Assembly (NCBI RefSeq): GCF_009711475.1 | Contig: NZ_SMMD01000648.1 | Location: forward strand, 1 to 5,174 | DNA: 5,174 nucleotides | Source of the DNA: Fulvivirga aurantia | GTDB taxonomy: Bacteria > Bacteroidota > Bacteroidia > Cytophagales > Cyclobacteriaceae | Direction of reading: 5' to 3' | In this document: positions 1-5,174 of the stretch, piece by piece | Position numbering within the stretch: position 1 is the stretch's first letter | Layout: every line of letters starts with the position of its first letter | Program-made: the position numbers and the translations under genes | Notes under the pieces: generated by a model | Told to the model about the DNA's origin: nothing | The model's input: only the letters and a program-made list of their open reading frames with translations | Database searches by the model: none

Positions 1-237
1 AGCTTATTTTATCCGGTATCTCATGTGTTTATGTCCATCGATAGTAGATAAGCTATCAGGCAGAGCTTCGGTTTTCATTTTCCATTGCTTGCTCAAGAAG
101 AAGGCACCACGAACAAAACTCATTTTATCCACCAAACACCTCAATCGACACCTCTGGCCACCTGCCCTTCATCACTATTAATAACTTTTATCAACCCCTT
201 ATGTTGAATAAAGACTTAGTGACCAAAGAACTCACTT
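1..237. other. Leader region upstream of the porin gene, no convincing gene
   Basis: No long or convincing reading frame is seen here. A 39-codon frame on the - strand (123 down to 4) begins with ATG behind a GGTGG stretch, but its product matches no family I recognise. A + strand frame is also open from base 2 to about 181, with a His/Cys/Trp-rich composition unlike a real protein. The region presumably holds the promoter of the porin-transporter operon. A sequence one base off the Bacteroidota -7 element (TAnnTTTG) lies at 182-189, but I found no matching -33 element, so no promoter is called. A weak 5-bp inverted repeat (40-44 with 53-57) is the only other structure. Confidence 0.5.
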
Positions 238-1410
238 ATGTTTTTCAAGTCTATAGTTGGTGTACTTTTGATAATAGGTGTTGCACACCCTTCCTGGGGA
301 CAGGATGATGATGACAAACCGAAAGTTACTGTTGGTGGTGCTTTGCGCTTTAACTACAATTACTCTACCTGGAAAGAGGGCCAGAAAAAAAGAGGTGGAG
401 ATTTTGGTTACGACATTTTCAGAATAAATGCCCAAGGTGAACATAAGGGTATAAAATTTAATGCTGAGTACAGGCTATACTCAGAAGCTTTCGGTGGCGG
501 TATGCTTAAGCAAGGCTGGATAGCCTACGCACCTAATGACAAAAAAGAGATACAACTCGGACTCACACAGGTTCCTTTCGGGATCACCCGATACAACTCA
601 AACAATTGGTTTTTTGGTATAAATTACTACATCGGCTTTGAAGACGACCACGATATGGGTATTAAGCTTCAGCATAAAGGCGAGCGGTGGGAATATGACC
701 TGGCATACTTTAAAAATGCCGAAGAATTGATATTTGGCAATAACTCAGATGTCTCAAACAGCAGGTATTCTTACGATATAGCCTCTATCGATCTTGATGG
801 TGACGGTGACCTTGAAGTCCGTAACAAGGAAGTCAACCAGGTAAATGCCAAGCTTGTATATAAAATAGGTCCTACGGAATTTCAGCACCACTTAGGTGCA
901 TCATTACAGTACGGGGGCGTTTATAATCTCGATACTGAAGACCTTGGTTCTCATCATGCGCTTGCCTTGCACTATGAATTGAAAGCCAACCGCTTTACGC
1001 TAAAATCTCAAGTAACCAATTATAAAAAGGAGACCGCTAATCCAGATCCTCAACCGGAAAACCTATTTGCGATGACTGCCTACGGAGCACCTTATCAAGT
1101 AGCAGCAGAAGCGATCACATACACTGTAGGGCTTTCCTACTCCCTACCGGTGGACTGGAAACCTATTTCTAACCTTGAATTTTATAATGACTTTGGAGTG
1201 ATGGATAAAACTGAAGAGTCATTTGAAAATAGCTATATGAATGTAGCTGGGGTACTCATCACTGCTGGGAGTATTTATACCTATGTAGATTTTGCCAGCG
1301 GAAAAAATCACCCATGGCTTGGGCCCGTGTGGGAAGAAGCATTCTCGACTGGTACAGCGGGAGCTAATTGGGAAATGAGGTTTAATATAAATCTGGGATA
1401 CTACTTCTAA
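238..1410 (+). CDS. Outer-membrane porin, OprO/P-like (phosphate-selective porin superfamily)
   Basis: This 390-residue protein is probably a beta-barrel channel for small solutes. Residues 1-21 form a Sec signal peptide: Lys4, a hydrophobic core at about 6-16, and likely cleavage after SWG before Gln22. The mature protein starts with four Asp residues and then shows alternating polar/aromatic strands throughout. It carries the element QLGLTQVPFGI at 106-116, which resembles the 'GqfkvPFG' segment of OprO/P-type porins. It ends in ...NLGYYF; a terminal Phe with alternating hydrophobics is the usual outer-membrane insertion signal. An acidic loop at 185-193 (DLDGDGDLE) looks like a calcium-binding loop. 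In-frame stops lie just upstream, so ATG 238 is the first possible ATG start. The transporter gene follows after 10 bp with no terminator between, implying one operon. The substrate cannot be read from sequence, and 'phosphate-selective' is a family name, not a prediction. The barrel/porin call is firm; the family assignment is moderate. Confidence 0.85.
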   Translation: MFFKSIVGVLLIIGVAHPSWGQDDDDKPKVTVGGALRFNYNYSTWKEGQKKRGGDFGYDIFRINAQGEHKGIKFNAEYRLYSEAFGGGMLKQGWIAYAPNDKKEIQLGLTQVPFGITRYNSNNWFFGINYYIGFEDDHDMGIKLQHKGERWEYDLAYFKNAEELIFGNNSDVSNSRYSYDIASIDLDGDGDLEVRNKEVNQVNAKLVYKIGPTEFQHHLGASLQYGGVYNLDTEDLGSHHALALHYELKANRFTLKSQVTNYKKETANPDPQPENLFAMTAYGAPYQVAAEAITYTVGLSYSLPVDWKPISNLEFYNDFGVMDKTEESFENSYMNVAGVLITAGSIYTYVDFASGKNHPWLGPVWEEAFSTGTAGANWEMRFNINLGYYF

Positions 1411-1420
1411 AGTTAAAAAA

Positions 1421-3028
1421 ATGGCAGAACAGGATAAGGTAAGAAGCGATAAGAAAACATTTTTAGGAATAAAGGCTAATGGTCCGGTTTTCGTCACATC
1501 ATTAATCATCATCGCTTCGCTGGTGGTCACTACAATAGTGGTTGGTAAACCAATGGAAGAATGGTTTACTAAAACACAGAACCTGGTGGCAGATCATGTC
1601 GGCTGGATCTTCATTTTACTTGTCAATGCACTTTTGATGTTTGCTATTTTCCTAGGCTTTGGCCGGTTTAAAAAAATACGAATAGGCGGACCTGACGCTA
1701 AGCCCGAATTTACCAGGATAGGTTGGTTTTCTATGTTATTCAGTGCAGGTATGGGTATTGGATTGCTTTTCTGGAGTGTAGCAGAGCCTATTTTTCATTT
1801 TAACAATAATCCTTTTTTAAGCGACTCCGAAAATACGGTAATGGCCGCTAAGCAAGCCATGGGGGTTACTTTCCTGCATTGGGGTATACATGCCTGGGCG
1901 CTGTATGCCATCGTAGGTGTGGCTTTGGCCTTTTTTACTTTTAACAAAAAACTGCCACTTACGATACGGTCTATTTTCTATCCGATTTTTGGTGAAAAGA
2001 TTTACGGCCCGATTGGCGATATCATAGACATCGTCTCAGTGACAGCTACTTTGTTTGGGTTAGCCACTTCTCTCGGCTTGGGTGTACAGCAGGTAAATGC
2101 CGGCCTTGCCTATTTGTTTGACATAGAAATAAGCAGCACCGTACAGGTGATTTTGATTGTAGTGATTACATTCTTTGCCACATTATCCCTCATGTTGGGC
2201 ATCGATAAAGGAATAAAAATGTTGAGTGAGTGGAACATGCGCGTAGCCATATTTCTCTTATTATTTATGCTCGTAGTGGGCCCTACCCTATTTCTATTCA
2301 AATCATTTGTGCAGAATATCGGTCATTATGTTTACGAGTTTTTTGAGCTTAGCTTCTGGACTAATAGCTATAAAGGCATCGGACAAAAAGCTAACTGGCA
2401 AAACTCATGGACGGTATTCTACTGGGCCTGGTGGATATCATGGTCTCCGTTTGTGGGAATTTTTATAGCCCGTATATCCAGAGGTCGAACAATTAAAGAA
2501 TTTATATTAGGTGTATTGCTCGTGCCCACACTACTCACCTTTTTGTGGCTATCGGTATTTGGCGGGAGCGCTATTTACCAGGAGCTGATAGGTAATAGCA
2601 CCATCACAGATGCTGTAAACGACAATGTATCCACGGCCATTTATCACCTTTTGGAGCAGTACCCTTTCACATCTTTTGCCTCTGTGCTTACCATATTATT
2701 GGTTTCAGGCTTTTTTGTAACTTCTTCAGACTCGGGCTCTTATGTGGTAGACACCCTTACCTCTGGTGGAAGGCATGACGCACCAAAAGGTCAAAAGATA
2801 TTTTGGGCCTCAATGGAAGGTACAATAGCCGCTGTATTGTTAATCGGTGGTGGACTCACGGCATTACAAACCGCCTCAATTCTCACAGGGCTACCTTTTG
2901 CGATTATCATAATAATCATGTGCTTTAGCTTTTATAAATCACTGGATGAATACCAGGAAAAAGAGTTACACAAAGAGCTGATTGGGAAAGAAGATAGTGA
3001 TGACACTACGGCAGAGGAAGCTGCCTGA
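1421..3028 (+). CDS. BCCT family transporter (betaine/choline/carnitine type), sodium-coupled
   Basis: This 535-residue inner-membrane protein has about 12 helices and imports a quaternary-amine osmolyte or related compound. Compared from memory with BetP of Corynebacterium glutamicum, the family hallmarks are present: the glycine stretch GMGIG (110-114) with AEP at 121-123; Trp154, Trp159 and Tyr162 in HWGIHAWALY, matching BetP Trp189/Trp194/Tyr197; and WAWWISW (335-341) followed by ARISRGRT (350-357), matching BetP Trp371-Trp377. Phe431, Thr434 and Ser435 in FFVTSSDS match the BetP Na2 site, so sodium coupling is likely. The exact substrate (betaine, choline, carnitine, DMSP) is not decided by these residues. 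The N-terminal tail is short (about 21 residues). The C-terminal tail (509-535) is short and acidic, unlike the long basic osmosensing tail of BetP. The start lies 10 bp after the porin stop, and the gene ends in tandem stops TGA TAA. Osmotic regulation is plausible but not visible. Confidence 0.96.
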   Translation: MAEQDKVRSDKKTFLGIKANGPVFVTSLIIIASLVVTTIVVGKPMEEWFTKTQNLVADHVGWIFILLVNALLMFAIFLGFGRFKKIRIGGPDAKPEFTRIGWFSMLFSAGMGIGLLFWSVAEPIFHFNNNPFLSDSENTVMAAKQAMGVTFLHWGIHAWALYAIVGVALAFFTFNKKLPLTIRSIFYPIFGEKIYGPIGDIIDIVSVTATLFGLATSLGLGVQQVNAGLAYLFDIEISSTVQVILIVVITFFATLSLMLGIDKGIKMLSEWNMRVAIFLLLFMLVVGPTLFLFKSFVQNIGHYVYEFFELSFWTNSYKGIGQKANWQNSWTVFYWAWWISWSPFVGIFIARISRGRTIKEFILGVLLVPTLLTFLWLSVFGGSAIYQELIGNSTITDAVNDNVSTAIYHLLEQYPFTSFASVLTILLVSGFFVTSSDSGSYVVDTLTSGGRHDAPKGQKIFWASMEGTIAAVLLIGGGLTALQTASILTGLPFAIIIIIMCFSFYKSLDEYQEKELHKELIGKEDSDDTTAEEAA

Positions 3029-3061
3029 TAAGCTGTTTTATGAGAATTCCACTCTATGCCA

Positions 3062-3078
3062 TATCAATTATTTTGATA
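3062..3078 (+). repeat. Short AT-rich inverted repeat after the transporter gene
   Basis: TATCAA (3062-3067) pairs perfectly with TTGATA (3073-3078) around a 5-base loop, 33 bases after the transporter stop codon. The stem is short and A/T-rich and has no run of T after it, so it is at best a weak terminator or 3' end stabiliser. A chance occurrence is quite possible. Confidence 0.3.
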
Positions 3079-3087
3079 GCAAAATCA

Positions 3088-3141
3088 CGTAATAATCACT
3101 ATATTGTTAATGACGAACAGTGATTAAAAATCGTCATTACG
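3088..3141 (+). promoter_or_regulatory. Interleaved inverted repeats before the small membrane gene; candidate pseudoknot leader or operator
   Basis: Two perfect inverted repeats are interlocked here. Stem 1 pairs TAATCACT (3093-3100) with AGTGATTA (3119-3126), 8 bp. Stem 2 pairs TAATGACGA (3108-3116) with TCGTCATTA (3131-3139), 9 bp. The left arm of stem 2 lies in the loop of stem 1, which is H-type pseudoknot topology with connecting loops of 7, 2 and 4 bases. An alternative outer pairing CGTAAT (3088-3093) with ATTACG (3136-3141) competes with both. AATCAC also occurs as a direct repeat at 3083-3088 and 3094-3099. The block ends at 3141, three bases before ATG 3145, so an RNA form would cover the ribosome landing site. 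A protein operator made of overlapping dyads is an equal alternative. The pairings are certain; any function is inference. Confidence 0.4.
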
Positions 3142-3144
3142 GCT

Positions 3145-3459
3145 ATGGAAAGATTGAAAAAAGTAAGTGTATGGTCGTTTGCTAAATTTCAGACCGTACT
3201 TGGGGCACTCATTGGTTTGGTTTGCGGGATCCTTTACGCATTTGGTGGACTTGTTATCGATGCACTAGTAAGTGCCGGTGTGCTTTCACCCGAAGCCATG
3301 TCCACGCCCGGGCTGAGCATAGGCACTTTACTAGCCTTTGGTGCACTCATAGGGATGCCCGTAATTTTTGGCTTCTTTGGTATGATCCTGGGTATTTTAG
3401 AAGCCCTCCTTTATAATCAGTACGCCAAATGGTTTGGTGGAATAAGAATCCATTTTTAG
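3145..3459 (+). CDS. Small two-helix inner-membrane protein of unknown function
   Basis: The product is 104 residues. A basic, amphipathic N-terminus (MERLKKVSVWSFAKFQ, 1-16) leads into a Gly-rich first helix at about 18-41. A short loop (42-58) contains SPEAMSTPG. A second Gly-rich helix spans about 59-90, and the C-terminus is YNQYAKWFGGIRIHF (90-104). The layout (AK-containing N-terminus, two glycine-rich helices, then a YN..A.W.GGI tail) reminds me of small uncharacterised membrane proteins found in both archaea and bacteria, but I cannot name the family with certainty and assign no function. The strong hydrophobic pattern, clean stop and lack of a better frame support a real gene; a 64-codon frame overlapping it is a shadow. 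It stands apart from the transporter (116 bp) and the amidase (109 bp), so it may have its own promoter. There is no Shine-Dalgarno sequence, and the interleaved inverted repeats end just before the start codon. Confidence 0.8.
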   Translation: MERLKKVSVWSFAKFQTVLGALIGLVCGILYAFGGLVIDALVSAGVLSPEAMSTPGLSIGTLLAFGALIGMPVIFGFFGMILGILEALLYNQYAKWFGGIRIHF

Positions 3460-3534
3460 CGAAAGCAAAATTCCTCTTCCAAAAATAGCAGCCACTAACC
3501 GCTCGTAACTTACCGCGATGAATAGTGCATTAAT

Positions 3535-3559
3535 CTGCTTATCATTAGTTGATAAACAG
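3535..3559 (+). repeat. Imperfect hairpin just upstream of the amidase start
   Basis: TTATCA (3539-3544) pairs with TGATAA (3550-3555) around a 5-base loop. After one C-A mismatch (3538/3556) the stem continues with CTG (3535-3537) and CAG (3557-3559), giving 9 pairs out of 10. It ends nine bases before ATG 3569. There is no T run after it, so it is not a standard terminator of the small membrane gene. It could be a dyad operator, a leader hairpin limiting amidase translation, or chance. Confidence 0.35.
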
Positions 3560-3568
3560 TCATGCCTT

Positions 3569-5174
3569 ATGAAAAAACTAGTCATTATATTACTGCTTGC
3601 ATCTTTCGCCTGCGAGCGAAAACCAAAAACAGAAATAGCCGCCTGGCAGCCATACAATGAATCTCAAGAGCTTGCTGCCAATCAGGATCACGAGTCTGTG
3701 AGAATGCGCTACAAGCTGATTCAATCGAAAGTAACAGATAAAAATGACATCTGGGCTACGGTAGCTGACCAGATTGCTTATTTCTCGGAAGAAGATTACC
3801 AAAAACTTGAGCCACTCATTCTCAATCAGGACATACCTACCTTACAAAATCATGTGAAATCAGGAGCGCTCTCCTATGAGCTGCTTACTCAGTGGTATCT
3901 TCATAGAATTGTAAAGTATGAGAATGATAGAAATACCATGCTCAACGCCATTATCGCTTTAAACCCCGATGCCGTTGAGATAGCCAAACAAAGAGATAAG
4001 GAGGCTGCTGAGGATAATCCCCCGATATTTGGGATACCTGTTTTGTTGAAAGACAACATTAACACCGTAGGAATGAATACCACCGCAGGCACAGAATTAT
4101 TGAAAAACAACCAAACGCCTGATGCTTATATTGTAGAACGCCTCAAAGATAAAGGGGCTATTATTTTAGGAAAAACTAACCTGAGCGAGTGGGCCAATTA
4201 TCTTTGTTTGGAGTGCCCCAATGGCTACAGTGCTGCCGGTGGACAAACCTTAAATGCTTATGGTCGCAAAAAATTTGACACAGGCGGGTCGAGCTCTGGT
4301 AGCGGTGTGGCCATGGCTGCCAACTATGCGGCTGCCGCTGTAGGTACAGAAACCTCTGGCTCTATACTTTCACCTTCTAGCGCCAGCTCATTGGTAGGCC
4401 TTAAACCAACTACCGGTTTGCTGAGCCGAAGTGGTATCGTGCCTCTATCGAGCACGCTGGACACACCCGGCCCAATGACCCGCACTGTGGTAGATAATGC
4501 CATCATGATGGATGCCATGCAAGGTAAAGATGAAGAAGACCCGGCCAGCAGTGGCAACCCTGAAAGCAAAATGTATATGCAAAATCTTGAGAAAGGCTCA
4601 TTGAGAGGACTAAAACTCGGAATAAATAAAAACTTACTTACAGATTCGATTTATAAGATAACCGTGACCAAACTCAAAGCGTTGGGTGCTGAGACTATAG
4701 AATTCGAACCTGAGCAACCTGACTTTGGAGGATTTGTAGATTTGCTCAATGCAGATATGCGCGTAGACCTGCCTGCTTATATTAACAAATACGCCAAGGA
4801 CGCAGTGAAAGTAAATAACATTGAAGACATCATTGCTTACAACAAACAAGACTCGACTGTTCGCATCCCTTACGGACAAGGAAGATTTGAGGGTATGTTG
4901 GTAACTGACCTGACTGAGACTGAGCTACAGGAGTTAAAAGATAGGCTGAAAAAAGAGGGCATGCGCTTCTTTGAAACACCCATGCAAAAGCATGACCTCG
5001 ATGCGGTGCTATCGATCAATAATTATTATGCGGGTTATGCGGCCGCTGCTCAATACCCCTGCCTGACGGTGCCCATGGGCTATACAGACGATGGTGAGCC
5101 GAAAGGCCTGACCTTCATCGCACGCCCTTATGAAGAAGATAAGCTTTTAAAAATGGGTTATGCCTTTGAGCAAG
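3569..5174 (+). CDS. Amidase signature family lipoprotein (C-terminus beyond window)
   Basis: The frame is open from ATG 3569 to the window edge (535 complete codons), so the gene is cut by the window, not broken. Residues 1-14 form a lipoprotein signal peptide (MKK, hydrophobic core, then ASFA) before Cys15, an imperfect lipobox. Residues about 16-90 are a leader region of unknown role. The amidase domain starts near 91 (LSYELLTQWYLHRI). The Ser-cisSer-Lys triad is complete: Lys161 in VLLKDN, cis-Ser241 in GGSSSGSG and nucleophile Ser265 in GTETSGSI. The Ser-Ser spacing of 24 equals that of mammalian FAAH (217/241). GLKPT at 277-281 and the C-terminal blocks TVPMGY (500-505) and GLTFIARP (513-520) also fit. 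It should hydrolyse a carboxamide at the cell envelope; the substrate is unknown. It is not expected to be the GatA transamidosome subunit, because it is a secreted lipoprotein. The family usually ends soon after the motif near 533, so roughly 15-30 residues are probably missing. The ATG at 3562 is in another frame. Confidence 0.93.
   Translation, partial: MKKLVIILLLASFACERKPKTEIAAWQPYNESQELAANQDHESVRMRYKLIQSKVTDKNDIWATVADQIAYFSEEDYQKLEPLILNQDIPTLQNHVKSGALSYELLTQWYLHRIVKYENDRNTMLNAIIALNPDAVEIAKQRDKEAAEDNPPIFGIPVLLKDNINTVGMNTTAGTELLKNNQTPDAYIVERLKDKGAIILGKTNLSEWANYLCLECPNGYSAAGGQTLNAYGRKKFDTGGSSSGSGVAMAANYAAAAVGTETSGSILSPSSASSLVGLKPTTGLLSRSGIVPLSSTLDTPGPMTRTVVDNAIMMDAMQGKDEEDPASSGNPESKMYMQNLEKGSLRGLKLGINKNLLTDSIYKITVTKLKALGAETIEFEPEQPDFGGFVDLLNADMRVDLPAYINKYAKDAVKVNNIEDIIAYNKQDSTVRIPYGQGRFEGMLVTDLTETELQELKDRLKKEGMRFFETPMQKHDLDAVLSINNYYAGYAAAAQYPCLTVPMGYTDDGEPKGLTFIARPYEEDKLLKMGYAFEQ

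Noticed and set aside
4..123. A 39-codon ATG frame on the - strand with a GGTGG stretch upstream of its start
   Set aside because: It is short, matches no recognised family, and an overlapping + strand frame is equally open, so chance is the simplest explanation. It could still be a small gene or a decayed remnant, which homology search would settle.
182..189. TAACTTTT as a Bacteroidota -7 promoter element for the porin operon
   Set aside because: The last base differs from the TAnnTTTG consensus, and no TTTG-like -33 element was found at the right distance.
304..318. DDDDK sequence resembling an enterokinase cleavage site (porin residues 23-27)
   Set aside because: Such acidic runs just after a signal peptide are common in mature envelope proteins; a mammalian gut protease site has no meaning here.
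1219..1530. A 103-codon - strand frame spanning the porin-transporter junction
   Set aside because: It lies opposite two well-supported coding regions and its translation has no recognisable domain; it is an antisense shadow.
3062..3078. Rho-independent terminator for the transporter operon
   Set aside because: The stem is only 6 A/T-rich pairs and no T tract follows, so it is listed only as an inverted repeat.
4324..4569. 81-codon - strand frame inside the amidase gene
   Set aside because: It overlaps the conserved amidase core containing the catalytic serine and shows no independent domain or start signal; it is a shadow frame.

Overview
The window looks like a piece of a Bacteroidota chromosome, probably from a marine or saline habitat (for example a Cytophagales-type bacterium; that rank is a guess). 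The base composition is moderate to AT-rich, start codons lack clear Shine-Dalgarno sequences, and the genes encode an OprO/P-like porin, a BCCT osmolyte carrier and an N-terminal lipoprotein amidase. All four convincing genes are on the + strand.

Layout: 1-237 is a leader region with no convincing gene. 238-1410 encodes an outer-membrane porin with a signal peptide. Ten bases later, 1421-3028 encodes a full-length betaine/choline/carnitine (BCCT) transporter with its aromatic binding residues and one sodium site intact. A 116-bp gap (3029-3144) carries two interleaved perfect inverted repeats (8 and 9 bp) just before the start of a 104-codon, two-helix membrane protein (3145-3459). A 109-bp gap with one imperfect hairpin then leads to a lipoprotein of the amidase-signature family. 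It starts at 3569 and is still open at the window edge, so only a short C-terminal tail is missing.

Functional reading: the porin and transporter are almost certainly one operon. The simplest model is a two-membrane uptake route in which the porin admits a small quaternary-amine or similar osmolyte across the outer membrane and the BCCT protein pumps it across the inner membrane with sodium. The small membrane protein and the amidase are separated by gaps of over 100 bp and are probably independent units; no pathway link to the transporter can be shown from sequence.

No mobile element, RNA gene or CRISPR array was seen. The least explained feature is the interleaved inverted-repeat block at 3088-3141, which has pseudoknot topology if transcribed and ends five bases before a start codon.
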